Shown: one piece after another, positions 41,432 to 50,237 of the stretch | Layout: every line of letters begins with the position of its first letter | Position numbering within the stretch: position 1 is the first letter of the stretch | Assembly (NCBI RefSeq): GCF_001440395.1 | Contig: NZ_LLXZ01000080.1 | Location: 30,745-94,744, forward strand | Direction of reading: 5' to 3' | Length of the DNA stretch: 64,000 nt | Source: Bradyrhizobium jicamae | GTDB taxonomy: Bacteria; Pseudomonadota; Alphaproteobacteria; Rhizobiales; Xanthobacteraceae | Translations under genes and position numbers: made by a program | Notes under the pieces: model-generated | What the model was told of the DNA's origin: nothing | Seen by the model: only the letters and a program-made list of their open reading frames with translations | Databases searched by the model: none

Positions 41432-44197
41432 CTACTCGGCCGCCGACTGCAGCGCGACCTTTTCCGCGCGCACGGCGCAGAACTTGAATTCGGGAATCTT
41501 GCCGAACGGATCGAGCGCGGGGTTGGTCAGCAGGTTCGCCGCCGCCTCCGCGTAGCAGAACGGCATGAACACCATGTTCTCCGGAACGTCGTGGTCGGAG
41601 CGCACCTTGACCTCGACGGCGCCGCGGCGGGTCTCCAGGCGGATGAAATCGCCGGGCCAGACGCTGAGCTTGCGCATGTCCTTGGGCGACATGAACGCCA
41701 CCGCCTCCGGCTCGATCTGGTCGAGCACCTGCGCACGCCGCGTCATCGAGCCAGTGTGCCAGTGCTCAAGCACGCGCCCCGTGGACAGCACCATCGGATA
41801 TTCGGCGTCGGGCAGCTCATCCGGCGGGATCACTTTGGCGGGCACGATCTTGCCGCGGCCGCTCGCGGTCGGGAAGCCGGTCGTGAAGATGATCTCATTG
41901 CCGGGCTTGCTCGGATCATCCGCCGGATAGGTGACGGCTCCTTCGCGCACCAACCGTTCCCAGCTAATGTTCTTGAGCGAGGGCATCAGCTGCGCCATCT
42001 CGGTGTAGACGTCGCCGGGACCCGAATAATTCCACGGCAGCCCCATGCGCTTGCCGATCTCCTGGATGATCCAGAGATCCTGCCGCGCGTCACCCGGCGG
42101 CTTGATCACCTGCCGCGCGAGCTGCACGCGGCGATCGGTGTTGGTGAACGAACCGTCCTTTTCCGCGAACGCAGAGGCCGGCAGGATGACGTCGGCGTGG
42201 AACGCGGTCTCGGTAACAAAGAGATCTTGCACCACGAGATGATCGAGCATAGCGAGCGCATGGCGCGCATGCTGGAGATCGGGGTCGGACATCGCGGGGT
42301 TCTCGCCCTCGATGTACATGCCCTTGATCTCGCCGGCGTGAATCGCATTCATGATCTCGACCACGGTGAGGCCGCGGACGGGATCGAGGTCCTGGTCCCA
42401 CAACTTCTCGAAGTTGCCGCGCATGTCGTCGCGGCCGACGGGCTGGTAGTCGGGCAGGAACATCGGGATCAGGCCGGCGTCGGAGGCGCCCTGCACGTTG
42501 TTCTGACCGCGGAGCGGATGCAACCCAGTGCCGGGGCGGCCGACCTGACCGGTGATCAGGGCAAGCGCAATCAGGCAGCGCGCGTTATCGGTACCGTGGA
42601 CATGCTGGCTGATGCCCATGCCCCAGAAGATGATCGAGGACTTTGCGCGGGCATAGGTTCTAGCGACCTCGCGGAGGGTCTCGGCATCGATGCCGCAGAT
42701 CGGCGCCATCTTCTCCGGCGTGAACTCCTTGATCTTCTCCTCGAGGTCCTGGAATCCCTCGGTGTAACCCGCAATGTACTGGTCGTCGGTCAGGCCTTCG
42801 GTAATGATCGTGTTGATCATCGCATTGAGCATGGCGACGTCGGAGCCCGGCTTGAACTGCAAATGCTTCGTCGCGTGACGCGACAGCGTCTGCCTGCGCG
42901 GATCCAGCACGAAGAGTTTCGCGCCCTTTTTCGCCGCGTTCTTGATGTAGGTCGCAGCGACCGGATGGTTCACCGTCGGGTTGGCACCGATCACAATGAT
43001 GACCTCGGCGTCCATTGCGGCTGCGAACGGCGCCGACACCGCGCCCGAACTCAGACCTTCGAACAGCGCCGCCACCGAGGAGGCGTGGCACAGCCGGGTG
43101 CAATGGTCGACGTTGTTCGAGCCGAAGCCGGTGCGCACCAGCTTCTGGAACAGGTATGCCTCTTCGTTCGAGCCCTTGGCGGAGCCGAAGCCGGCGAGCG
43201 CTTTCACGCCCTTCTCGTCGCGAATCTTGACGAGGCCTTTCGCTGCAATATCCAGCGCCTCTTCCCACGACGCTTCGCGGAAATGCGTGAACGGATTGGC
43301 CGGATCGACCTGGTCGTTGGCGTCCTTCTTCGCGTTCGGCAGCCGCACCAGCGGCTTGGTCAGGCGATGCGGATGGTGGATGTAGTCAAAGCCGAAGCGG
43401 CCCTTGACGCAGAGCCGGTTGTGGTTGGCGGGACCGTCGCGGCCCTCGGCATAGATGACCTTCTCGTCCTTGACCTGATAGGTGACCTGGCAGCCGACGC
43501 CGCAGAACGGGCACAGCGAATCCACCTTCTTGTCGGCATAGGTGACGCGGGTCTGCTTCTCGTCCAGCATGACCGACGGCATCAGCGCACCGGTCGGGCA
43601 GGCCTGCACGCACTCGCCGCAGGCGACGCAGGTGGACTCACCCATGGGATCGTCGAAGTCGAACACGATCTTGGCGTCGGCATTGCGATAGGCCATGCCG
43701 ATGACGTCGTTGACCTGCACTTCGCGGCAGGCGCGCACGCAGAGACCGCACTGGATGCAGGCGTCGAGATTGACGCTCATCGCGGGATGGCTGGTGTCGC
43801 TCTGCCACCGCTCGGCGGCGGGGAAGCGGCTCTCGGTGACCTCGACCTTTTCGGCCCAGTGCCAGAATTTCGAATCGGGGTCGTGCGAGGTCTCGCGCGC
43901 CGGCTGGTCGGCGACCAGCAATTCCATCACCATCTTCTGCGCAGCAACCGCACGCGCGCTCTCGGTCTTCACCTTCATGCCGACGCTTGGCGTGCGCTTG
44001 CAGGACGCCGCCAGCACCCGCTCGCCCTCGATCTCGACCATGCAGGCGCGGCAGTTTCCGTCGGGCCGGTAGTCAGGCTCCGGCGAATAGCAGAGATGCG
44101 GGATTTCCTTCTGGTGGCGTTTCGCCACTTGCCAGATGGTCTCGCCCGCGTTGGCCTCGACCTGCTTGCCGTCGAGTTCGAATTGAATCTTCGTCAT
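41432..44197 (-). CDS. fdsA: NAD-linked formate dehydrogenase, alpha (catalytic) subunit (921 aa)
   Basis: Oxidises formate to CO2 at a bis-MGD Mo or W centre. Order: N-terminal 2Fe-2S ferredoxin domain (HLCYSPEPDYRPDGNCRACM), His/Cys cluster region (SVNLDACIQCGLCVRACREV), 4Fe-4S pair (CVACGECVQACPTGAL), a further cluster before the catalytic domain (SLCPFCGVGCQVTY) and the molybdopterin domain. The active-site residue is Cys, not Sec: VDHCTRLCHASSVAALFEG (near 370). The C-terminal molybdopterin-dinucleotide domain has STGRVLEHWHTGSMTRRAQV. It overlaps the fused beta gene by ATGA. No fdsD-like gene follows. fdhD lies 8 kb away. Confidence 0.95.
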   Translation of the reverse strand: MTKIQFELDGKQVEANAGETIWQVAKRHQKEIPHLCYSPEPDYRPDGNCRACMVEIEGERVLAASCKRTPSVGMKVKTESARAVAAQKMVMELLVADQPARETSHDPDSKFWHWAEKVEVTESRFPAAERWQSDTSHPAMSVNLDACIQCGLCVRACREVQVNDVIGMAYRNADAKIVFDFDDPMGESTCVACGECVQACPTGALMPSVMLDEKQTRVTYADKKVDSLCPFCGVGCQVTYQVKDEKVIYAEGRDGPANHNRLCVKGRFGFDYIHHPHRLTKPLVRLPNAKKDANDQVDPANPFTHFREASWEEALDIAAKGLVKIRDEKGVKALAGFGSAKGSNEEAYLFQKLVRTGFGSNNVDHCTRLCHASSVAALFEGLSSGAVSAPFAAAMDAEVIIVIGANPTVNHPVAATYIKNAAKKGAKLFVLDPRRQTLSRHATKHLQFKPGSDVAMLNAMINTIITEGLTDDQYIAGYTEGFQDLEEKIKEFTPEKMAPICGIDAETLREVARTYARAKSSIIFWGMGISQHVHGTDNARCLIALALITGQVGRPGTGLHPLRGQNNVQGASDAGLIPMFLPDYQPVGRDDMRGNFEKLWDQDLDPVRGLTVVEIMNAIHAGEIKGMYIEGENPAMSDPDLQHARHALAMLDHLVVQDLFVTETAFHADVILPASAFAEKDGSFTNTDRRVQLARQVIKPPGDARQDLWIIQEIGKRMGLPWNYSGPGDVYTEMAQLMPSLKNISWERLVREGAVTYPADDPSKPGNEIIFTTGFPTASGRGKIVPAKVIPPDELPDAEYPMVLSTGRVLEHWHTGSMTRRAQVLDQIEPEAVAFMSPKDMRKLSVWPGDFIRLETRRGAVEVKVRSDHDVPENMVFMPFCYAEAAANLLTNPALDPFGKIPEFKFCAVRAEKVALQSAAE

Positions 44198-45906
44198 TCC
44201 GCGGCCTCTTTCGGCACGAATTCTTCCGGAAAATATTTAATCACTGAGGTCAGCGGATTCGAGGCCGCCTGCCCTAACCCGCAGATCGAGGCATCGCGCA
44301 TAGCCTGGCTCAACTGGTCGAGCAGTTCGCGATCCCAGACCGGACGCTGCATCAACTGCGCCGCCTTCTGGGTCCCGACCCGGCACGGCGTGCACTGGCC
44401 GCAGCTCTCATCCTCGAAGAATTTCATCAGGTTCAGCGCCGCGTCCTTCACGCTGTCCTGCTCGGACATGATGATCACGGCGGCGGAACCGATGAAGCAG
44501 CCGTATTTTTCCAGCGTGCCGAAATCGAGCGGGATGTTGTCCATCGACGCCGGCAGGATGCCGCCCGACGCGCCGCCCGGCAGATAGGCGTGGAACGTGT
44601 GGCCATCAGCCATGCCGCCGCAGAATTCGTCGATCAGTTCACGCACCGTCAGGCCGGCAGGCGCAAGCTTCACGCCCGGATTCTTGACGCGGCCGGAAAC
44701 CGAATAGCTGCGAAGCCCGTGGCGGCCGTTGCGACCGAACGAGTTCCACCAGGACGGCCCCTTCTCGACGATGTCACGCACCCAGAACAACGTCTCGATA
44801 TTGTTGATCAGCGTCGGCAGGCCGAACAGCCCGACCTGGAACGGGTATGGCGGCTTGTGTCGCGGCAGGCCGCGCTTGCCTTCGATGCTTTCCAGCAGCG
44901 AGGATTCCTCGCCGCAGATATAGGCGCCGGCGCCACGACGGACGTGGATCGTAGGGCCGCCGGGCGGCAGCTTGGCGAGTTCGAGGGGAAGCACCTTGAG
45001 CGCCGCCGGGTATTCGTCGCGCAGATAGATATAGACATCGGTCGCATCGACGATGTGAGCGCCGATCAGCGTACCCTCGATGAAGCGATGCACGTCGCGC
45101 AACAGATAGAAGCGATCCTTGAAGGTACCGGGCTCACCCTCGTCGCCATTCACCGCCATCAGCCGCGGTCCGGGCTCGCCGAGTACCGCGCGCCACTTGC
45201 GCCCCGTCGGAAAGCCGGCGCCGCCGAGGCCGCGCAGGCTGGAATCGTCGAGCGCTTTCAGAATGTCTTCCTTGCTGACGCGGCCGGCGCGCAGGTCGCC
45301 CAACAGCTTGTAGCCGCCGTCCTTCACATAGCTGTCGTAATCGACATAGGGCGGAATTTCGGGATGAACCTCGCCACGCGCCGCGGTTGCCAGCACTTCG
45401 GGCGCGGTCGCCTTGAAAACGTAGTGATGGCCGACCTCGGCCACCGGCGCCACGTCGCACAGTCCGACGCAGGGCGCCCGCACCACGCGCACCTCGGGTC
45501 CGGCGCCACGCTGCAATTCCTGCAGCAACTGCTCAGCACCCATCATGGCGCAGGTCAGCGAATCGCAGACGCGGATAGTCAGCGGCGCAATATCCGGCTC
45601 GCCCTCCTTCACCACGTCGAAATGCGCGTAGAAGGTCGCGGTCTCGAACACTTCCGCAAAGGATAACTTCATCTCGTCGGCCAGGGCTGCGAGATGCGCG
45701 GCCGAGATCTGGTGATACTTGTCCTGGATCAGGTGCAGATGCTCGATCAGGAGATCGCGCCGCCGCGGCCGGTCGCCGAGCAGAAGCTCGATCTCGTGCG
45801 CTGCGGTCGGGTCGACTTGGCGCCCCTTCGGCGTCGCCTTGGCCCGCTTCCGTCCCGCGCCCGGATGTTCGAACGAGCGGACCTGCTGCACGTCATGGAC
45901 ATTCAT
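44194..45906 (-). CDS. fdsB: Formate dehydrogenase fused gamma-beta subunit (FdsG-FdsB, 570 aa)
   Basis: Electron-transfer subunit passing electrons from FdsA to NAD+. Residues ~25-190 are NuoE/FdsG-like, with 2Fe-2S cysteines in CDSLTCAMMGAEQLL and APCVGLCDVAP. Residues ~200-570 are NuoF/FdsB-like: GLGGAGFPTGRKW, NGDEGEPGTFKDR (FMN/NADH), GAGAYICGEESSLLESIEGK, and 4Fe-4S site SCGQCTPCRVGTQ. Such a fusion, paired with only an alpha chain, resembles the two-subunit tungsten enzyme FDH1 of Methylorubrum extorquens more than the Fds heterotetramer. Metal preference is not readable here. Confidence 0.93.
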   Translation of the reverse strand: MNVHDVQQVRSFEHPGAGRKRAKATPKGRQVDPTAAHEIELLLGDRPRRRDLLIEHLHLIQDKYHQISAAHLAALADEMKLSFAEVFETATFYAHFDVVKEGEPDIAPLTIRVCDSLTCAMMGAEQLLQELQRGAGPEVRVVRAPCVGLCDVAPVAEVGHHYVFKATAPEVLATAARGEVHPEIPPYVDYDSYVKDGGYKLLGDLRAGRVSKEDILKALDDSSLRGLGGAGFPTGRKWRAVLGEPGPRLMAVNGDEGEPGTFKDRFYLLRDVHRFIEGTLIGAHIVDATDVYIYLRDEYPAALKVLPLELAKLPPGGPTIHVRRGAGAYICGEESSLLESIEGKRGLPRHKPPYPFQVGLFGLPTLINNIETLFWVRDIVEKGPSWWNSFGRNGRHGLRSYSVSGRVKNPGVKLAPAGLTVRELIDEFCGGMADGHTFHAYLPGGASGGILPASMDNIPLDFGTLEKYGCFIGSAAVIIMSEQDSVKDAALNLMKFFEDESCGQCTPCRVGTQKAAQLMQRPVWDRELLDQLSQAMRDASICGLGQAASNPLTSVIKYFPEEFVPKEAAE

Positions 45907-46196
45907 TGATAGCGTCTCGTTCTCTGGACCTGATTAGATCGACTCTAATCTCTGGCATGCCAGATGCCAAGCGAATTGTGATGTCTTGATAGGTATTTAG
46001 GGTCGCCGGCGGTGGCATCGAGCACCCTCGGCGATCCTCGCCGGTGTCACCTTCCTGACCGAGGAATGAGACCGCGAAATGTCCGCAAGATCAATAAAGC
46101 CATCGTATGCTGCGATCGCGAATACGTATCGATCGATGGCCGGACATCGGAAAGTCGCCGCGGGAACCAGGTTCGAGGCCCCGCGGCGTCTCATCA
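45907..46196. other. Intergenic region upstream of the formate dehydrogenase operon
   Basis: 290 bases between the OFA transporter stop and fdsB start. I see no gene. It contains the palindrome TCTGGCATGCCAGA (45951-45964), the -24/-12-like site at 45954-45970, and AAATGTCCG at 46077-46085, a half of the palindrome seen near 48180. Confidence 0.6.
45954..45970 (-). promoter_or_regulatory. Possible sigma-54 promoter for the fds operon
   Basis: On the minus strand the sequence reads TTGGCATCTGGCATGCC: GG-N10-GC spacing, perfect TTGGCA -24 box, ATGC instead of TTGC at -12. Transcription would begin near 45944, about 38 bases before the fdsB ATG. It is weaker than the site at 48106. Confidence 0.45.
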
Positions 46197-47849
46197 TCAA
46201 AGGATCTTCACGGCGCTTTCGAGCGTCTTCCACACGCCCCAGGCCAGGGGAATGCCGACGAAGGCCCAGAACAAAGCGGCCTTGGCGTCGAGTCCACCAA
46301 AGCCGATGCCATAGGAGCCCGACGGCCCCGAAGCCCCGGCATTCGCCGTCGCCGCCTGCAGCTTGGCGACCTCGGCATCGCTCATGTGCCACTTCGCATC
46401 GACCGGCTTGATCAAATAGTTGCAGATCAGGCCTGCGATCAGCATGGCGCACAGGATGTACATCGTGGTGTTGTAGAGCTGGTCGCGCGGCACGCCGGCG
46501 GCCAACTGGAACTCGCGGATGTAGTTCACGACCACGGGGCCGATGATGCCTGCGGTCGACCACGCCGTCAGCAGCCGCCCATGGATCGCGCCCACGAACT
46601 GCGTGCCGAACATGTCAGCGAGATAGGCCGGCACGGTCGCAAAGCCGCCGCCATACATCGACAGGATGATGCCGAAGCCGAGCACGAACAAAAGCTTCGA
46701 GCCCATCGCGGCAAACGTCGGCGCCAGCGCGTAGAGCGCGATGCCGAGAATGAAGAACGTGTAATAGGTGTTCTTGCGGCCGATCTTGTCCGACAGCGAG
46801 GCCCAGAAGAAACGGCCGCCGATGTTGAACAGCGAGAGCAATCCGGCGAAGCCGGCGGCAATGCCCGCAATCGTCGCCTTCTGCGTCGCGTCGAGTTGGT
46901 TGAAGCCGACGTCGGGCAAGCCGATCAGCTTGCCGGCGAAGATTTCCTGCAGCATCGGCGAAGCCATGCCGATCACGCCGATGCCCGCCGATACGTTGAG
47001 GCAGAGCACCCACCAGATCAGCCAGAATTGCGGCGTCTTGTGTGCGTCCTTCAGATGAACATGGTTCTGCGAGATCATCGCATTGGCCTTTGCCGGCGGC
47101 GTCCAGCCCTCGGGCCGCCAGCCCGCCGGCGGAATGCGATAGCGGAAAGCGCCGATCATCATGAACACGAAATAGATCACGCCCATGGCGACGAAGGTTT
47201 CCCAGACGCCGACCGAGGTCGGGGTCTTGAAATAGTTCATCAGCAGATTGGCCAGCGGTGCGCCGATCATCGCGCCGCCGCCAAAGCCCATGATCGCCAT
47301 GCCGGTCGCCATGCCGCGCCGGTCAGGGAACCATTTCACCAGCGTCGACACCGGCGAGATGTAGCCGAGGCCGAGACCGACGCCGCCGATCACGCCCGAG
47401 CCGAGCCACAGCAACCAGAGCTGATGCGTGTAGATGCCGATGGCGCCGAGGAAGAGCCCGCCGCACCAGCACATCGCCGAGACGAAGCCGGCCTTGCGCG
47501 GCCCGACGCGCTCGAGCCAGCCGCCCCACACCGCCGCCGCAATGCCGAGCAGCACGAAGAACAGCGTGTACATCCAGCCCATGCTGGCGACCTTCCAGTC
47601 GCAGGTGGTGGTGAAGAGTTCCTGCACCAGCGTCATGTCGGCGCAAGCTTTCGGCGCGCTCAGCCCGATCGCGCGCGATAGCGGCAGCCAGAACACGCTG
47701 AAGCCATAGGCCATGCCGATGCAGAGATGGATGCAGAGCGCGGCCGGCGGCACCAGCCAGCGGTTGAAGCCCGCTGTCGCGATCGTTCGCTCCTTGTCGA
47801 GGAGCCCGAGCGCACCTGATGGTGCAAGCGTGGCGTCGGCTGTACTCAT
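46197..47849 (-). CDS. OFA-family MFS transporter, oxalate/formate antiporter-like (550 aa)
   Basis: Twelve or more membrane helices with MFS signatures: CIGMAYGFSVFWLPLSRAIG in the first helix, WLERVGPRKAGF in the loop 2-3 motif, GVIGGVGLGLGYISPVSTLV (the OFA GxGxGxGY-type motif), KWFPDRRGMATGMAIMGFGG and GRFFWASLSDKIGRKNTYY. An extended loop near helix 1-2 (SAPKACADMTLVQELFTTTC) is a known feature of one OFA branch. The substrate is probably a small mono- or dicarboxylate; its location next to formate dehydrogenase supports formate or oxalate. Preceded by a strong sigma-54 promoter match. Confidence 0.88.
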   Translation of the reverse strand: MSTADATLAPSGALGLLDKERTIATAGFNRWLVPPAALCIHLCIGMAYGFSVFWLPLSRAIGLSAPKACADMTLVQELFTTTCDWKVASMGWMYTLFFVLLGIAAAVWGGWLERVGPRKAGFVSAMCWCGGLFLGAIGIYTHQLWLLWLGSGVIGGVGLGLGYISPVSTLVKWFPDRRGMATGMAIMGFGGGAMIGAPLANLLMNYFKTPTSVGVWETFVAMGVIYFVFMMIGAFRYRIPPAGWRPEGWTPPAKANAMISQNHVHLKDAHKTPQFWLIWWVLCLNVSAGIGVIGMASPMLQEIFAGKLIGLPDVGFNQLDATQKATIAGIAAGFAGLLSLFNIGGRFFWASLSDKIGRKNTYYTFFILGIALYALAPTFAAMGSKLLFVLGFGIILSMYGGGFATVPAYLADMFGTQFVGAIHGRLLTAWSTAGIIGPVVVNYIREFQLAAGVPRDQLYNTTMYILCAMLIAGLICNYLIKPVDAKWHMSDAEVAKLQAATANAGASGPSGSYGIGFGGLDAKAALFWAFVGIPLAWGVWKTLESAVKIL

Positions 47850-48105
47850 AGAAAAAACCTCCGGGTTCGTGGCCTTACCGGCACGTCAGTTGGACAGTTG
47901 AGAGATGGATGAGGGACCAGCGAAGCGCCGACCGTGTGCGCATGGCCCGGTCGGAGCGGATCTGAAGACAAAATCGTTCGGAGTGCGGAACACGCGCGTC
48001 AGCAAAGCGACAAGCGACGGAACTTACTTGCACGCTTGCCCACCTATCGACCGAACACACGGTCACCGCGCCCCCTCCCCACTCAGACTTCTTGAGTCAG
48101 AAGAC

Positions 48106-48122
48106 AGCAATCGACGTGCCAA
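48106..48122 (-). promoter_or_regulatory. Sigma-54 (-24/-12) promoter for the OFA transporter
   Basis: The minus strand reads TTGGCACGTCGATTGCT, matching YTGGCACGRNNNTTGCW at all fixed positions apart from one degenerate base, with GG-N10-GC spacing. It points toward the transporter gene. An NtrC-class activator gene lies 2 kb upstream. Confidence 0.75.
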
Positions 48123-48173
48123 ATGGCGCGATACAGAAAATCAATCACTTAGCAGGATGGCTTTGGCATCCTC

Positions 48174-48210
48174 GGACAAAATGTCCTGATCGCCGCCGGA
48201 CAAAATGTCC
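48174..48210. promoter_or_regulatory. Two identical palindromes, candidate enhancer (UAS) for the sigma-54 promoter
   Basis: GGACAAAATGTCC occurs at 48174-48186 and 48198-48210, 24 bases centre to centre; the second extends to a perfect CGGACAAAATGTCCG. Their centres lie about 85 and 109 bases upstream of the predicted transcription start, a usual distance for NtrC-type activator sites. An insertion-sequence end or a terminator for the kinase gene is an alternative. Confidence 0.6.
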
Positions 48211-48212
48211 GA

Positions 48213-50237
48213 TCAGCTCGCCTCCGGAAGCCACACGCGGAAGGTGCTCCCCGCATCAACCGCGCTTTCAACGGTAATCTGGCCGCGCTGGCGCTTCACC
48301 AGCGTCTGGCTGATCGACAGGCCGAGGCCGGTGCCTTCGCGGCGCTTGGACGTGAAGAAGGGATCGAACACCTTCTCCACGATTTCAGCGCTCATGCCGA
48401 TGCCGGTGTCGCCCACTTCGATTGCAATGCCAGGGTTCCCATCGCGATCGGCGTCGAAGGAGCGGAGCGTCAGCGTGCCGCCGTCCGGCATGGCGTGAAT
48501 GGCGTTGACGATCAGGTTGATCACGACCTGCTGCAGTTCGGTACGATTCATCAGGACCAGACGGCTCGCCCGATCTTCCCGTACGACATTGATTTCGGTC
48601 TTGTTCAGCAGATGCTGGACCAGCGGCAAGCAATCCAGCACGACGCTTCCCGGCGCATGGCGCTCGATATAGCCGGCATATTCCTCCGGCCGGGCGAACT
48701 GGAGAAGTTTCATGACGATCTGGCTGATGCGGTGGATCTGCTCATCCAGCAGCCGGAACTCAACCTTCGCCTTGTCGGCCTCGTCACCGATCACGCTGCG
48801 GATGACGTCGAGATTGCCCTGCATCACCGCGATAGGATTATTGATCTCATGCGCCACGCCCGCGGTGATCTCGCCGATGGCAGCGAGCTTTTCGGACATG
48901 ATGAGCTGCTTGGTGGTCGCCTCCAGCTTCAGATTGGCGTGTTCTAGATCGCGGGTTCGGTCGCGCACCCGCGTGTTCAACTCCTCGTTCCACTCGCGCA
49001 ACTGGCGATCGCGCTCCTGAAGCTGGTCGAGCAGCGTATCCAGATGAACCGCCACGCGGCCGATCTCATCGCCCGACGCCGGCAGTTTAGTGCGGGCGGA
49101 GAGATTGCCGCTCTCCACTTCGCCGATCGTCGCGGTGACGCGTTCGAGCGGCATGAAGATCGATTGCGCCCAGCGCAGGAAGATCGGCACGGTTGCTGCG
49201 GTGATCACGATGAAGGCGAGCGCGATGATCAGCACCGTCTCGAACTTCGCGTCGTTGAACGGCTTCTGCAGGAAACCGACATAGAGCATGCCGACGCGCT
49301 TGCCATAGGTGTCGACCAGCGGCTCATAGGCCGAGATGTACCAGTCGTTGACGACGAAGGCAGAGTCCAGCCAGGTACGTCCCTCTCCCAACACCGCCGA
49401 GCGGACCGCCGCCGACACCCGCGTTCCCAACGCACGCCGTCCCTCGAACAGGCGGACATTGGTCGATATCCGCACGTCGTCGAGAAACAGTGTCGCCGTG
49501 CCCTGGCTGCCCTCGGGAAGACTCGCCTCGCGATAGACGAGGTCGTTGATCGTATCGATGAATTCGAGATTCTGGTTCAGCAGGATTCCGCCGACCAGCG
49601 CGGCCGGCCCTCCGCCGGGCGCGGTTGCGCGGGCTGCAGCATGCACCACCATGCCGCTGGTTTCCGTACTGCGATCGGTCGGTACTGCGTTCGGCGTCGG
49701 CACCAGATCGAGACGCGCGCGCTCGGCGAGAACAGGCGAGATCGCCGCGAGTTCGTCGTTGGTAAAGATGTCGATGCCCGTCGACGTGGCCTCGCCCGAC
49801 AGTGCCGACCTGATGATCGGCCAGTCGGCCCTCGGCGCGCCCTTGAGCTGGATTGACGAGGCGACAACCTTTCCACCGGCGTCTACCAGATAGAGAAAGT
49901 CGAGGCCGATCTCCTTGCGGGACTGCTCGAGCAACTCCACCACGGCGGCTAGGGTTTCACGCTCTTCCACCTCGCGGAAGCGGAACGAGAGACTGAGCCC
50001 GCGGATCTGCACGCCGGTCTTTTCCAGAATGCGAGCCAGATATTGGTGAGCGATGGTGAGGTCGCCATTCACCTTCGAAATCAGCGTGGCGTCGAAGCGC
50101 GCGTTCCAGCGATAGATGGCAACGCCGAGCAGAAGCGGCAGGATGACCAGCATCGGCAGCAGCGCGATGGCAAGCAGCCGGAAGCGGACGGATTGCCCGC
50201 GCACCGGCGCGTCGATGCTGCCTGCCCGGTCAGCCAT
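48213..50237 (-). CDS. Membrane sensor histidine kinase of an NtrC-type two-component system (674 aa)
   Basis: TM1 about residues 20-42 (LLAIALLPMLVILPLLLGVA), a ~290-residue extracytoplasmic Cache-type sensor (LDFLYLVDAGGKVVASS, WYISAYEPLVDTYGKRVGML), TM2 about 335-360, HAMP (PLERVTATIGEVESGNLSAR), coiled coil, HisKA with phospho-His in GVAHEINNPIAVMQGN (near 460), then ATPase boxes NLIVNAIHAMPDGG, VGDTGIGM and GTGLGLSISQTLVKR. NtrB/DctB-like kinase core. The ATG at 50237 overlaps the regulator's 3' end by 8 bases. The ligand is unknown; context suggests a small carboxylate. Confidence 0.92.
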   Translation of the reverse strand: MADRAGSIDAPVRGQSVRFRLLAIALLPMLVILPLLLGVAIYRWNARFDATLISKVNGDLTIAHQYLARILEKTGVQIRGLSLSFRFREVEERETLAAVVELLEQSRKEIGLDFLYLVDAGGKVVASSIQLKGAPRADWPIIRSALSGEATSTGIDIFTNDELAAISPVLAERARLDLVPTPNAVPTDRSTETSGMVVHAAARATAPGGGPAALVGGILLNQNLEFIDTINDLVYREASLPEGSQGTATLFLDDVRISTNVRLFEGRRALGTRVSAAVRSAVLGEGRTWLDSAFVVNDWYISAYEPLVDTYGKRVGMLYVGFLQKPFNDAKFETVLIIALAFIVITAATVPIFLRWAQSIFMPLERVTATIGEVESGNLSARTKLPASGDEIGRVAVHLDTLLDQLQERDRQLREWNEELNTRVRDRTRDLEHANLKLEATTKQLIMSEKLAAIGEITAGVAHEINNPIAVMQGNLDVIRSVIGDEADKAKVEFRLLDEQIHRISQIVMKLLQFARPEEYAGYIERHAPGSVVLDCLPLVQHLLNKTEINVVREDRASRLVLMNRTELQQVVINLIVNAIHAMPDGGTLTLRSFDADRDGNPGIAIEVGDTGIGMSAEIVEKVFDPFFTSKRREGTGLGLSISQTLVKRQRGQITVESAVDAGSTFRVWLPEAS

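Larger units (their letters stand above)
47850..48212. other. Control region between the histidine kinase and OFA transporter genes
   Basis: 363 bases with no gene I can support. It contains the sigma-54 promoter match at 48106-48122, the two palindromes at 48174-48210, and a leader of about 245 bases between the predicted transcription start and the transporter ATG. Confidence 0.65.

Noticed and set aside
41591..44587. 998-codon plus-strand ORF over fdsA
   Set aside because: Very long, but its composition mirrors the antisense of fdsA, which has complete cluster and cofactor motifs.
46107..47681. 524-codon plus-strand ORF over the OFA transporter
   Set aside because: His/Arg/Asp-rich antisense shadow of a membrane-protein gene.
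48160..48176. Second sigma-54-like site TTTGGCATCCTCGGACA on the plus strand
   Set aside because: It has the -24-like TTGGCA but no GC at -12, and no gene lies downstream on the plus strand.
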